Assembly: GCA_040219275.1 (NCBI GenBank) | Contig: JAVJSU010000007.1 | Span: forward strand, 520,497-584,496 | Direction: 5' to 3' | DNA: 64,000 nucleotides | DNA from: JAVJSU01 sp040219275 | GTDB lineage: Bacteria > Chloroflexota > Anaerolineae > Aggregatilineales > Phototrophicaceae | In this document: in pieces, positions 7,512 through 16,837 of the stretch | Position numbering within the stretch: the first letter of the stretch is position 1 | How the letters are laid out: every line of letters begins with the position of its first letter | Translations under genes and position numbers: made by a program | Notes under the pieces: model-generated | The model's input: the letters and a program-made list of their open reading frames with translations, nothing else | Database searches by the model: none | What the model was told of the DNA's origin: nothing

Positions 7512-10013
7512 CTATATTTTCGCTTTTATCATCGCATAACTCACAATGCAGAGCAATAGACTATCCACGATAAGCATGATAAGCGCCGATCTGTTCGCGG
7601 GGGTTTCTCCGGTAGAGGGGAGCACGGTCACAGGTGGTAGGGTGCGTAAGTTTGCCCATGATTCCATGCTTTTGTTACGTACCAACACATAATTACTGAC
7701 GAAACCAGACAACGGTTGCGAGTCAAGCTGTGTGTTGATGGAGCAGGTGAACGAGTCATTTGGGCTTAATGATGGGAACTCAATAAGCACATAACCATCA
7801 TAGTTCGTTGCCGTGCAACCAGCCAAGGAACCGTCAAGAATGGTTTGATAATCGTCGGGCGAAAGCATGATCGAGACCGTTTCAGCCGTCTCTCCCTTAT
7901 TGGTGACTGTAACTGTCCAATGGATATGATCCCCGATAATGCCATGCTCACCGACATCATATGAACCGGAATGTATCACATCTAAGACTGCATCGTTCTC
8001 AACTTGCGTCAGTAATGCCCCGTCTATCTGTTCTCCGGTGACCTGACCCTCTGCGGGTGGTTGTTGTGCGATTACGGGTGGCACACTCAACGGTGTGAGC
8101 GTAATTGTCGGTGTCAATGTGATAGACGGCGTGAGTGTGATCGTTGGCGTGAGCGTGATCGTCGGCGTGAATGTGTTGGACGGCGTGAACGTGATCGTCG
8201 GTGTCAATGTATTCGATGGTGTAAACGTCACGGTCGGTGTCAGTGTATTGGACGGCGTAAAGGTCACGGTTGGCGTGAGGGTCGCCGTCGGTGTAGCTGT
8301 CGCCGTAAACGTTGCGGTGGGCGTGAAGGTGTTCGACGGTGTATATGTCGCGGTGGGTGTAAACGTATTCGACGGTGTGAACGTCGCTGTCGGCGTGAAT
8401 GTATTCGATGGTGTGAACGTCGTCGTCGGCGTAAAGGTATTCGACGGCGTGAACGTTGGTGTAAACGTCGCTGTTGATGTAAATGTTGCCGTTGCTGTAT
8501 GCGTGTTGGACGGCGTAAACGTTCGCGTCGGTGTGGGTGTGTGTGTTGACGTTGGCGTATGTGTGGGCGTAAAGGTATTCGATGGCGTGAATGTTGGTGT
8601 TGATGTTGGTGTCGCCGTCGCTGTGTTAGATGGCGTGAATGTTGATGTTGGGGTGTGTGTATTGGTCGGCGTAAACGTATTTGACGGCGTGAATGTTGAT
8701 GTTGGTGTATGCGTATTGGTCGGCGTAAATGTCGATGTTGGGGTGTGTGTATTGGTCGGTGTAAACGTCGCTGTTGGCGTGTGCGTACTGGTCGGTGTAT
8801 TGGTCGGCGTAAACGTATTCGACGGTGTAAATGTAGATGTCGGCGTAAAGGTATTCGACGGCGTAAATGTTGACGTAGGTGTGAAGGTATTGGTCGGTGT
8901 AAGCGTCGCTGTTGGCGTATGCGTATTCGTTGAGGTCGACGTTGGTGTATTTGTATTGGTCGGTGTTCGTGTCGGTGTCGCTGTATTTGTGGGAGGAAAC
9001 GACGATGAACAAGAATCCAAACTGGCGATCCATCCGTTTGTTTGTGTTTGCGTCCAGCCCGTCTTTCCCGCGCCGACGAGTAAACGTCCGTTAACGACAT
9101 TTGCCAATGATGCGCCGAGCGCTATGGGTAATGTCCTGCTCATGTTACGCCATGAATTTGTCGCCGGATTATATTCAATAATACGGTTAGTCGTTGATAC
9201 CCCATTCACCGTGCCACCAGCAACGATGATGCGTCCGTTATAGGTCACTGTGCTCATTTCCAGATGAGACCACCCGGCGGGTAAATTAGCCAGTTGCGCC
9301 CATGTATTGGTTGAGGTGTTGTAAACGTGAAGCTGGTTTGCGTCTATTGTGACAGACGGTGCATCATGCCCGAATTGACCACCAACGGCATAGATGAGAT
9401 TGCCGATAACAACACTACCGAAATGTGCGCGTGGTTGCGGCATCGGTGAGCTAGACACCCATCCTGCGCCAATGTTATCCAGATCAAGTATCCAATGGTT
9501 TGAGGAATTGGTCATGCGATCAGGGAGTATGCCACCGAAATAATGCAGATTGTGATTGTGACGTGCAAGGGTGCCACCGGCTCTTGGAAGGGGCAAAGGC
9601 GGACCATTACGCCATGAATTGCTCGCTATGGAGTAAATATAAACCTGCGTGGTAGTAGGTCCACCATTCGGACCTACAAACCCGCCAGCTATCCAAATCT
9701 CATTATTAACGGGGTCAAAGTCAAAAGCGGTGTGGCTAATCGCTTGTGGCATTCTTGCAAGTTCTGCCCAACTATTAGTAGGCGGATCATAGCGAAAAAC
9801 ACGATCTGTCTGAACGGTGTTTCCGGTAAATCCAGAGATCATGTACTGTTGATTATTCGCCAGCACACTCGCTCCCTCGGCAAAGCCAGCTGGCAAACCA
9901 CTAATGGATAACCAATTGCCAATGTCGCAGGTTGCCTGACTATCAACGGTGGACACAAGCCCAATACCAACACATAGTAGTAGTGTGAATGCCCACCCTA
10001 GTATCTTTTTCAT
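7512..10013 (-). CDS. Kelch-repeat surface protein with Thr/Pro stalk and LPSTG sorting signal
   Basis: 833 residues. Order of parts: a signal peptide (residues 1-~28, ending near STVDSQA); a six-bladed kelch-like propeller (~30-335, repeated units such as YNPATNSWRNM, YSIASNSWRNGPPLPLPRAGG); a Thr/Ser/Pro stalk (~340-645); a DUF11-like beta domain (~660-790, WTVTVTNKGETAETVSI...); and a C-terminal LPSTGETP, hydrophobic segment and short basic tail. This is the layout of a sortase-anchored surface protein with the propeller displayed on a long, probably glycosylated, stalk. The next gene upstream (10254-11819) is a paralog with the same plan but without the stalk. The ligand of the propeller is unknown. 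No sortase is encoded in the window. Confidence 0.85.
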   Translation of the reverse strand: MKKILGWAFTLLLCVGIGLVSTVDSQATCDIGNWLSISGLPAGFAEGASVLANNQQYMISGFTGNTVQTDRVFRYDPPTNSWAELARMPQAISHTAFDFDPVNNEIWIAGGFVGPNGGPTTTQVYIYSIASNSWRNGPPLPLPRAGGTLARHNHNLHYFGGILPDRMTNSSNHWILDLDNIGAGWVSSSPMPQPRAHFGSVVIGNLIYAVGGQFGHDAPSVTIDANQLHVYNTSTNTWAQLANLPAGWSHLEMSTVTYNGRIIVAGGTVNGVSTTNRIIEYNPATNSWRNMSRTLPIALGASLANVVNGRLLVGAGKTGWTQTQTNGWIASLDSCSSSFPPTNTATPTRTPTNTNTPTSTSTNTHTPTATLTPTNTFTPTSTFTPSNTFTPTSTFTPSNTFTPTNTPTSTHTPTATFTPTNTHTPTSTFTPTNTHTPTSTFTPSNTFTPTNTHTPTSTFTPSNTATATPTSTPTFTPSNTFTPTHTPTSTHTPTPTRTFTPSNTHTATATFTSTATFTPTFTPSNTFTPTTTFTPSNTFTPTATFTPSNTFTPTATYTPSNTFTPTATFTATATPTATLTPTVTFTPSNTLTPTVTFTPSNTLTPTITFTPSNTFTPTITLTPTITLTPSITLTPTITLTPLSVPPVIAQQPPAEGQVTGEQIDGALLTQVENDAVLDVIHSGSYDVGEHGIIGDHIHWTVTVTNKGETAETVSIMLSPDDYQTILDGSLAGCTATNYDGYVLIEFPSLSPNDSFTCSINTQLDSQPLSGFVSNYVLVRNKSMESWANLRTLPPVTVLPSTGETPANRSALIMLIVDSLLLCIVSYAMIKAKI
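8085..9000 (-). repeat. Degenerate tandem repeat encoding a Thr/Pro-rich stalk
   Basis: About 900 bp of imperfect tandem repeats inside the kelch gene. The protein-level unit is mostly a 12-residue TFTPSNTFTPTx (36 bp), with 6-residue half units TPTNTH and TPTSTF. Near the C-terminal end the phenylalanine and alanine positions change to Leu, Ile and Val (TLTPTITLTPSI), which suggests separate local expansions. The opposite strand stays open for over 300 codons as a Val/Gly/Asp repeat; this is only a mirror of the codon pattern. Confidence 0.9.
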
Positions 10014-10184
10014 AGGTGCTAATAGCGACGAGGCTTCCGTGAGTTAGAATCAAATTAAGTATTCGGGTAAGGCGAATATTGGAAGCTTATCATGGGGATT
10101 GAGGCTTATCGAAAATATTGCGGAAAAATTTACGATTTGAGAAAATAATTTACTTAAACAAGATCATCTAAACGGATAACAACC

Positions 10185-10230
10185 TATATAAAAACGCCAG
10201 CCCAATGATTCGCATGTTTGGGCTGGCGTT
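10185..10230 (-). terminator. Intrinsic terminator after the second kelch gene
   Basis: A perfect 13-bp inverted repeat (AACGCCAGCCCAA at 10193-10205, TTGGGCTGGCGTT at 10218-10230). On the minus strand it is followed by TTTTTATA. It lies 24 bp beyond the stop at 10254 and separates the two kelch genes into different transcription units. A short T-run on the other side would allow weak bidirectional activity. Confidence 0.8.
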
Positions 10231-10253
10231 CGACTTTTTAATGGATTGTTATG

Positions 10254-11819
10254 CTATAGGGATTTCCAGCGGATTATGCTAGACAGTGCAAGTGTTCCAA
10301 TCAGTCCCAATATGAGGATAAAGCCGTTACGATAAAATGGTGTTTCACCTGTTGCGGGGAGGGTAGTCACCGACGGTAACACCCGTGCAATGGCAGTCAC
10401 ACTCTCACCTGTGTTTTCCATGGTGACGGTGTTGCGAATCGCCCCATCAAGCGAACGGGCAAGAATGCGTGTTTGTATGTTGAATGAGATTGTGTCGCCG
10501 GGATTTACGTTAGGCACGAATAGGCGAATATTTTGTCCTTCAATCGCCACATCGCCACGATTACGGTCAAAATCCACTGAGATAAGCTCAAGCGAGGGTT
10601 CAATTACGTCGCTGACCGTTATATTTTCGATGGAATTGCCATTATTCGTAATGGTCACCGTCCATGTGACTGTTTCCCCAACTGCGCCAAATCCACCGGA
10701 TTCAACCGCGCCTGTTTTTGTCATATCCAACTGAATTAAGCGCGCTGGAGATGCAAGGTTTTGTTGTGGACAGTTTACAATCAACTCGGTGACCCATGTA
10801 TTTTGTTGACCGATATTATAATCGAATCCGCCATTTGTCAGGACGGCGAAACCATTGTAAGCATTGCCAACTGGACCGATCAATGTGGCAGGCAATGTAC
10901 CGATTATGCGCCATGTATCTGATTGTGGATCATATTCGACTGCGGTGTTAAGCGATGCTTGCCCATTCTGATTGTTACGCCCGCCAAAGCCCATAATACG
11001 CCCGTTGACTGTAAACGTTGCTGGCTCAAAGTGAGAACGTTCCGCGGGTAGGGTTGAGCGTGTTTCCCATGTTCCCGTAACCACATTAAATGCTGTGAGT
11101 AAATTAACATCCTGCGGGTTAGTATCGTGGCGGAACTGACCGCCAACCAAGAAAATAGTGTCCCCAATGGCGACAGCTTGCATATGATTGCGAGGTTGTG
11201 GCATGGGTGGCGCGACCTGCCAAGTTGCTAATGGGTCGTCAAGATCAAGTGTCCAGTGATCGGGTTGATCGATATTGCGATCTGTCGTGAGTCCGCCGAT
11301 GTAGTGTAAGGTGCGTCCATGACGGACAACCGCGCCGCTAGCACGTGGGGCAGGGAGTGGCGGTCCAGCTTGCCACACGTCGTTGACGGTATCGTAACGC
11401 CATGTTTCGTCAGTCGGTACACCGGGGTTTGGACCCAAAAAACCGCCTACGATCCATACAAATTGCCCATCTGTTCCTGCCTGAATATGGCTGGAGGCAA
11501 ACGGGGTTGGTGCGCGTGGAATTAACGCTGTTTCCCATGTATCGGTAGCAATATCATAAACATCAGTCCGGTTGCTAGGGTTAAGGGCATTGTCGGCAAA
11601 GCCAGAGAATACGTAAATTTTGCCATCAATGACGGTCGTCGCGCCTTCAATGTGAAACGCTGGCGCAGGGCTAACTTGTTGCCAACCACCGAACCTATGA
11701 TAGCACTCAGCAGGTATAGTCTGTGCGGACGCATTCTGTGCTTGAGTGAACATCGTGAAACACAGGATGATGAGAAAATAGGCGCAACACGCGCGTGATC
11801 GGAAAAAAGTTTGCCCCAT
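10254..11819 (-). CDS. Kelch-repeat surface protein with DUF11-like domain and LPATG sorting signal
   Basis: 521 residues from the ATG at 11819. This start is chosen because it leads directly into a signal peptide (MGQTFFRSRACCAYFLIILC..., cleavage near ASA); the open frame extends ~35 codons upstream without a better site. Kelch blades occupy ~40-345 (VYDIATDTWETALIP, WRYDTVNDVWQAGPPLPAPRASG, VEYDPQSDTWRIIGTLP). A DUF11-like domain follows (~360-480, VTWTVTITNNGNSIENITVSDVI). The protein ends with LPATGETP, a hydrophobic stretch and RWKSL. It matches the neighbouring 833-residue protein blade by blade but lacks the Thr/Pro stalk. It is probably wall- or sheath-anchored by a sortase encoded elsewhere. 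Confidence 0.84.
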   Translation of the reverse strand: MGQTFFRSRACCAYFLIILCFTMFTQAQNASAQTIPAECYHRFGGWQQVSPAPAFHIEGATTVIDGKIYVFSGFADNALNPSNRTDVYDIATDTWETALIPRAPTPFASSHIQAGTDGQFVWIVGGFLGPNPGVPTDETWRYDTVNDVWQAGPPLPAPRASGAVVRHGRTLHYIGGLTTDRNIDQPDHWTLDLDDPLATWQVAPPMPQPRNHMQAVAIGDTIFLVGGQFRHDTNPQDVNLLTAFNVVTGTWETRSTLPAERSHFEPATFTVNGRIMGFGGRNNQNGQASLNTAVEYDPQSDTWRIIGTLPATLIGPVGNAYNGFAVLTNGGFDYNIGQQNTWVTELIVNCPQQNLASPARLIQLDMTKTGAVESGGFGAVGETVTWTVTITNNGNSIENITVSDVIEPSLELISVDFDRNRGDVAIEGQNIRLFVPNVNPGDTISFNIQTRILARSLDGAIRNTVTMENTGESVTAIARVLPSVTTLPATGETPFYRNGFILILGLIGTLALSSIIRWKSL

Positions 11820-11959
11820 TTTTATGTTCCCATATAGATAATTTAGATAGCGTTTAGGCAGGAGCGTTGTGCTTTTGTGAGTAACAATCTTACTTACTGA
11901 GAGGAGACCTGTAAAGCGCCTCATTTAGATTTTTTACGTTTGTCATTTTTTCTTTACAT

Positions 11960-13195
11960 TCAAACTATTGCAATTATTTCGTCCGCCGCACGCTTCACAC
12001 CACCCAATGCGGACATCTGTGCTTTCATCTGCTTGGCGGTTTTCTGAACAGTTTGATCCTGTAGCAGGGCGCGTGTGCCTTCCCATAACATCCCCTGACG
12101 GACATCGTGTGCGCTAAGGTTTAAGCCGATCTTTGCCTGCGCTACCCGCCGTGCCTGCACCCGTTGATCTGCCGCGTGCGGTACAACAATTTGCACCAGA
12201 CCATTCACGATTGCATAGTGCGTTGTCCCCATGCCGCCATGATGGATCATGATTTTTGCACGGGGCAAGACATGCTCGAACGGCACCCAATTCAGCAGGC
12301 GAGTCCCTTTCGGTAAGGCATTGAGTAGTTCCTGCTTCTTGTCCGGCTCAATCGGATTCCAGCCAATCGCCACAATCGGCACGACTCCTGCTTGTGCAAG
12401 TGCCTGTGCACCCCAGCTAAAAAAACCGAGATCACCCGTGAACACACTACCGAGTGTAACCAGACCGAGCGGTACATCTTCCGGGATCGCCTGTAACCAG
12501 TGGGGCGGTGCTGATGTGGGTATGGAGGCTTCTCCGCCGACGAAGCGATTTTGTTGGAGAAGTGTGTCACTTTCAGCCAGATACCATTCGCGTGTGAAGT
12601 AGCAAATGTGCAGATAGGGGCTGATGATCGACGGTGTTGCGCCTTTAGCGAAGTTTACACCTTCTAGCCCGAAGCGATCAAATAAGCGCCTCAGGCGTTG
12701 TTGGCTATCCGTGCCGAGGTTGCGCTGAATAGGGAAGAGTATATCGGCGTTCAGGTCATCCTGCGCTTGCCATCCACACACAATCAGCTTGACGTTCAGG
12801 GCTTCTGCGGCGAGGGCGGCGGCGCTCAAAAACGGATCGGTCACGATAATATCCGGTGCGCCGATGTCGTCAGCCAGTTCAATAATCGCCTGTGTTGCTT
12901 CGGCAACGATGTCTTCACTCAGCCATGTATCCAGCGCCCGCTTATAGCGCAAATTCACTGCTTCCTGTGGTGGGATGGTCGTCAGGTCGGGCGGGGGTGG
13001 TGGGGGCCACAGCCAACCGGTCTCGCGGATTGCACGGAATTCTAAGCCTGCCTGTTGCACCGCGCCGGCAATTGCCTCGCCACTGATCCATAATACGTCG
13101 TGCCCGCGTGCCTGAATTTCCTGCGCGGTTTTCAAGAATCCGCCCCAATCGGTGTGGCTAAACAGGGGTGCGGAGATAAACCAGAATGATGCCAT
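11960..13195 (-). CDS. GT1-family glycosyltransferase (YjiC/MGT-like)
   Basis: 411 residues with the GT-B two-domain plan. The N-terminal acceptor domain (~1-210) has FLKTAQEIQARGHDVLWISGE. The C-terminal nucleotide-sugar domain has LGLVTLGSVFTG and the donor-binding stretch LLNWVPFEHVLPRAKIMIHHGGMGTTHYAIVNG...VVPHAADQRVQARRV, the usual PSPG-like motif of bacterial macrolide/UDP-sugar glycosyltransferases. Such enzymes glycosylate small molecules or lipids in the cytosol. The acceptor cannot be read from sequence. The ATG immediately follows the stop codon of the TPR gene (TAGATG), so the two genes are translationally coupled. Confidence 0.85.
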   Translation of the reverse strand: MASFWFISAPLFSHTDWGGFLKTAQEIQARGHDVLWISGEAIAGAVQQAGLEFRAIRETGWLWPPPPPPDLTTIPPQEAVNLRYKRALDTWLSEDIVAEATQAIIELADDIGAPDIIVTDPFLSAAALAAEALNVKLIVCGWQAQDDLNADILFPIQRNLGTDSQQRLRRLFDRFGLEGVNFAKGATPSIISPYLHICYFTREWYLAESDTLLQQNRFVGGEASIPTSAPPHWLQAIPEDVPLGLVTLGSVFTGDLGFFSWGAQALAQAGVVPIVAIGWNPIEPDKKQELLNALPKGTRLLNWVPFEHVLPRAKIMIHHGGMGTTHYAIVNGLVQIVVPHAADQRVQARRVAQAKIGLNLSAHDVRQGMLWEGTRALLQDQTVQKTAKQMKAQMSALGGVKRAADEIIAIV

Positions 13196-15391
13196 CTATT
13201 TTTCTTCTTCCGTTACGTGTGGAGTATCGACGGGTAACCAATTCGGTGTTTTTTCTGCTTGCTGCAAGCGGAGCAGGGCGTAAAGCTGTTGTGCGTTTTC
13301 CCATGTGGCGCTTGCCTCCGCGATTTGACCGGATTTTGCCTGAATTTCACTCTGCAACGCCAGCGCATCGGCATAGATTCGGCGTTTACGGGCGCGTTTG
13401 CCATTCTGCACGGCTGTCTCAATCAGTGAAGTCGCGTTTTGCAGATCATCATTAGCGATTGCGATTTTGCTTTGTCCGGTGAGCACCCGCGCTAAAACAT
13501 CAGGATAGTCGTTTTCCTGTGCCAATGTGAACGCCTGCTCAAAGGCTCCGGTGGGTTCGGTTTCGTCGCCAATCGCCAGCAAAGTATGCCCCAAATTGGC
13601 ATGAATGACGGCTCGCCAATAGGGTGTCGTTGATCCTGCTTCGGGGAGGGTGCTCAGTGCCTGACGATGGGCATTGAGTGCGTTATTGAAACTGCCGAGT
13701 TCGTAATGGGCTAATCCCATGTTATCGAGTTGGACGGCACTCGCAACATCCAGCCCCAAAATTACACTTTGCTGATGGGCATATCCCAGGGTATCTAATG
13801 CCCGTGTAGCCCGTCCGGTAGTGAGCAACAGCCAACCGTAATTGCCGCGCCGGATCGCTTCTGCGGTGCGATCATCAATTTGTTGCGCGAGTTGAATAGC
13901 CTCTACCATAAACGCCTCTGCCGTGTCGATGTCGCCTTCGTCAATATAGGCGACGGCGGCATTTGCCAGCACAATACCCCGTGTTTCCGGCTCATCCGCC
14001 AGATTAAGCGCGGTCAATGCACGCTCGAAATCTTTCATCGCCCAATCGTACTCGCCCTGTTCACGGCGTAAATTGCCGATGTCGTTATATAGGCGCGCCA
14101 TGCGAGCATAATCGTCGACGCGTTCGTATAGGTCGAGGGCTTTCGTCCATTGGCTGATGGCTTCTTTGTGATTACTTCGTTTTGTTTCCAGCACACCCAT
14201 ATCCCGATGTGTACCGGCGCACTCCATTGCATCTTCTTTTTCTTGCGCCAGCTTGAGTGCCTGCTGAAACGTATCGAATGCTTGCTCGACTTCGCCCGTC
14301 TCCGCCAGGCAAGTGCCCAGATTTCGCAGAATCTCCACCTGACTGTAATCTGTGTTGGCTATTGTGTCTGACGGGAGCTTAGCATAACCCGCTGTGGCTT
14401 GTTCAAGATAGGTGATCGCTAGCGGATATTGTTGCAAGGCACGCAGGACGATTCCCAGCATCCCCTGCGCCATGACCAACATCGCATCACCTTCGCCCTG
14501 TAAGCGTTCGCTAAATTCAACCGCGCGCCGTGCATAACCGAGCGCATCGTCATATTCGCGTAAAAGCAGGCAGGTTTTGCTTAAGCGGTTTAGCAACAAA
14601 ATATAATTTTTACCGGATTTATCTTCATCAATCGTTGAAAGCGCCTGTAGAAAATGTTGTTTTGCGGTGACATAACTATCAAGCAACATGGCTTGCTCTG
14701 CGAGTGCCAGATGCCATTGTCGTTCATACATGCGCTGTTTCATCTGTTGGGCGATGCGTAACGCCCGTCCGAGCAATTGCCGTCCCTGTCCTTCCTGTCC
14801 GGTTGCGATCAAGGCTTCACCCAAACGTCCGGTGAAGTAACTGCTCAGTTCAATATCGCCGCTACTATTTAGCTTTTCTAACGCCTCTTTGAGTAAATGG
14901 ACACTATAGCTTGCGTTGCCATCTTGCATATAGACATCCGCCAGATGCCCCTCTGACCGTCCCTCCGCGCCGACTGCGCCCGTTTGCTGTGCGCTGACTC
15001 GTGCCTGCTCATAAAATTCGCGCGCAGGTTCCCATTCTCCCTGTGCCTGTGCCAGCACGCCAAATGTATCCAGCAAATAGGCGGTGGTGCGGTCTTGTTC
15101 GGGGAACAGCCCTTTTAATCCATTCAGAATCGTTTCGGCATCCTGCCAGCGTGCTTGTTGAACAAAAATATCGGCGCGGTTGATCTCTATAATCGCCAAT
15201 AGCGTAGGATTTGGTGTCAATGCTTCCAGATTAGCGGCTTTTTCCAGTGTGGAAAGTGCGTCCGCATAGCGCTCTTCACGTTTAAACATGCGCCCCTGTT
15301 CCAACAATTGGCGCAATGGTTCTACTTTTTGTGTGGTTGGATCATCGAAATTCCAGCCGATCCAGCGTGCGATGCGTTCCATCATATTCAT
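13196..15391 (-). CDS. Large tetratricopeptide repeat protein
   Basis: 731 residues, made almost entirely of TPR units from ~residue 35 to 700 (for example DALSTLEKAANLEAL, AISQWTKALDLYERVDDYARMARLYNDIGNLRREQGEYDWAMKDFERAL). No signal peptide, membrane segment or DNA-binding domain is seen. It is the first gene of a two-gene unit with the glycosyltransferase, whose start codon abuts its stop. It resembles the helical repeat half of LuxR/SARP-type or NB-ARC regulators, but no such partner domain is fused. A role as an adaptor is inferred from the repeats alone. Confidence 0.85.
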   Translation of the reverse strand: MNMMERIARWIGWNFDDPTTQKVEPLRQLLEQGRMFKREERYADALSTLEKAANLEALTPNPTLLAIIEINRADIFVQQARWQDAETILNGLKGLFPEQDRTTAYLLDTFGVLAQAQGEWEPAREFYEQARVSAQQTGAVGAEGRSEGHLADVYMQDGNASYSVHLLKEALEKLNSSGDIELSSYFTGRLGEALIATGQEGQGRQLLGRALRIAQQMKQRMYERQWHLALAEQAMLLDSYVTAKQHFLQALSTIDEDKSGKNYILLLNRLSKTCLLLREYDDALGYARRAVEFSERLQGEGDAMLVMAQGMLGIVLRALQQYPLAITYLEQATAGYAKLPSDTIANTDYSQVEILRNLGTCLAETGEVEQAFDTFQQALKLAQEKEDAMECAGTHRDMGVLETKRSNHKEAISQWTKALDLYERVDDYARMARLYNDIGNLRREQGEYDWAMKDFERALTALNLADEPETRGIVLANAAVAYIDEGDIDTAEAFMVEAIQLAQQIDDRTAEAIRRGNYGWLLLTTGRATRALDTLGYAHQQSVILGLDVASAVQLDNMGLAHYELGSFNNALNAHRQALSTLPEAGSTTPYWRAVIHANLGHTLLAIGDETEPTGAFEQAFTLAQENDYPDVLARVLTGQSKIAIANDDLQNATSLIETAVQNGKRARKRRIYADALALQSEIQAKSGQIAEASATWENAQQLYALLRLQQAEKTPNWLPVDTPHVTEEEK

Positions 15392-15486
15392 AACGCCAAC
15401 GTTTCCTTATTTATGACCGGAGTCTGTTCTATAGTAGCGCGTTAAGCCAATTAATTAAATTCTAAATGGTGTGGATTATACAGACG

Positions 15487-15514
15487 AAAAAAAAGGGCTG
15501 TCCGTTGACAGCCC
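15487..15514 (-). terminator. Intrinsic terminator of the glutamate dehydrogenase gene
   Basis: GGGCTGTC-CGTT-GACAGCCC forms an 8-bp perfect stem (15495-15514), followed on the minus strand by eight T residues. It lies 36 bp past the stop at 15551. Confidence 0.88.
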
Positions 15515-15550
15515 AAAATGATCGTTAACTTGATAATGCAATGAGTCGGA

Positions 15551-16834
15551 TTAGGGGTAGAAACCGCGTGTTTGGATCGCCGACCCCACACGTTGGATCG
15601 CCCCGATTTGTGCGGCGATGCGTGGGCTGACTTTGTGCTCTTCTGCCGTCCGCATGGTGAAATCGTAACCTTTAATCATGATGCGCTGTAATTGACGGAA
15701 AACTTCTTCTTCATCCCAGAAGAATGATTGCAAGTCCTGTACCCATTCAAAGTAAGATACAACCACACCGCCCGCATTGGCGAGAATATCCGGGATGAGC
15801 AAGACACCACGATCATCGAGAATTTCATCCGCGCCGGGGGTGGTCGGTCCGTTCGCCCCTTCGACGATCAGATGCGCTTTGATGTCTGCCGCATTTTTTA
15901 CCGTAATTTGACCTTCAAGCGCCGCCGGAATGAGAACATCACACGGCATGACGAGCAATTCTTGATTGGAGACGTGATCTGCGTGAGGATACCCGTCTAA
16001 GCTACCGTTGCGGAGTGAATATTCAATCACATCCGGCATGTCCAGACCATCGGCGTTGTAAATGCCACCATAGACATCACTAACGCCAACCACAGGAAAG
16101 CCGTTTTCATAGGCATAAAGCGCCGCGTTAGAGCCGACATTGCCGAACCCCTGCACGATGATGCGCTGAGTAGAAGCATCTGTGTAGCCGTTACGACGGA
16201 GGGCTTCCATCATGCAAATAACAACGCCGCGTCCGGTGGCGACTGTACGTCCTTCGCTACCGCCAATGCCAATCGGCTTACCGGTGACAATTGCCGGAAC
16301 GGAGTACCCAACGGTCATGCTGTAGGTATCCATAATCCACGCCATCACCTGTCCATTTGTACCCATATCCGGTGCGGGGATGTCACCCTGCGGACTAATG
16401 AGCGGGATTAATTCCGAAGCATAACGGCGTGTCAGGCGTTCTAATTCGCCAATGCTCAATGAGCGCGGATCAACGACAACGCCACCTTTTGCACCGCCAT
16501 AAGGCAGGTTCATCAGGCTACACTTCCAACTCATCCACATCGCTAGCGCACGTATTTCGTCCAGATCAACATGCAGACTATAACGCAAACCACCTTTTGA
16601 AGGACCGAGAACGGTGTTGTGATGAACCCGATACCCGGTGAACATTTCAAGGGTATCGTCATCTCTCCGCACCGGAAAATTGACTGTAAATTCACGCCGG
16701 GGATAGCGCATATATTCAATTAAACCCCGATCAAATTCGAGATGCTCAACCGCAAGATCGAATTGTGCGAGGGCTGTGTCATAAGCGCTAGGTGTACTTT
16801 TTTCAAGAATGGGCATATTTAGTGCCGCTGTCAT
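15551..16834 (-). CDS. gdhA: Glu/Leu/Phe/Val dehydrogenase, probably glutamate dehydrogenase
   Basis: 427 residues from the ATG at 16834; AAGGAG lies 8 nt upstream (a GTG three bases earlier is also possible). The protein has the hexameric glutamate dehydrogenase layout: N-terminal substrate domain with KCSLMNLPYGGAKGGVVVDP (catalytic Lys region) and IPAPDMGTNGQVMAWIMDTYS (catalytic Asp), then a Rossmann domain (IIVQGFGNVGSNAALYAYENG). It interconverts glutamate with 2-oxoglutarate and ammonia. Leucine or phenylalanine dehydrogenases share the fold but are usually shorter. Cofactor preference cannot be fixed from the sequence with confidence. It is transcribed alone, with its own terminator and a long upstream region. 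Confidence 0.9.
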   Translation of the reverse strand: MTAALNMPILEKSTPSAYDTALAQFDLAVEHLEFDRGLIEYMRYPRREFTVNFPVRRDDDTLEMFTGYRVHHNTVLGPSKGGLRYSLHVDLDEIRALAMWMSWKCSLMNLPYGGAKGGVVVDPRSLSIGELERLTRRYASELIPLISPQGDIPAPDMGTNGQVMAWIMDTYSMTVGYSVPAIVTGKPIGIGGSEGRTVATGRGVVICMMEALRRNGYTDASTQRIIVQGFGNVGSNAALYAYENGFPVVGVSDVYGGIYNADGLDMPDVIEYSLRNGSLDGYPHADHVSNQELLVMPCDVLIPAALEGQITVKNAADIKAHLIVEGANGPTTPGADEILDDRGVLLIPDILANAGGVVVSYFEWVQDLQSFFWDEEEVFRQLQRIMIKGYDFTMRTAEEHKVSPRIAAQIGAIQRVGSAIQTRGFYP

Positions 16835-16837
16835 CAC

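Noticed and set aside
8085..9000. CRISPR-like array
   Set aside because: The regular units are coding repeats with imperfect identity and no spacers of constant length; no cas genes are present.
8264..9100. Minus-strand Arg/His-rich frame in the same repeat
   Set aside because: A frame-shifted reading of the Thr/Pro stalk; low-complexity and without a ribosome-binding site.
8095..9243. Long plus-strand open frame rich in Val, Gly and Asp opposite the kelch stalk
   Set aside because: It is the reverse complement of the Thr/Pro codon repeats; no start site or homology of its own, and its composition is fully explained by the repeat on the other strand.
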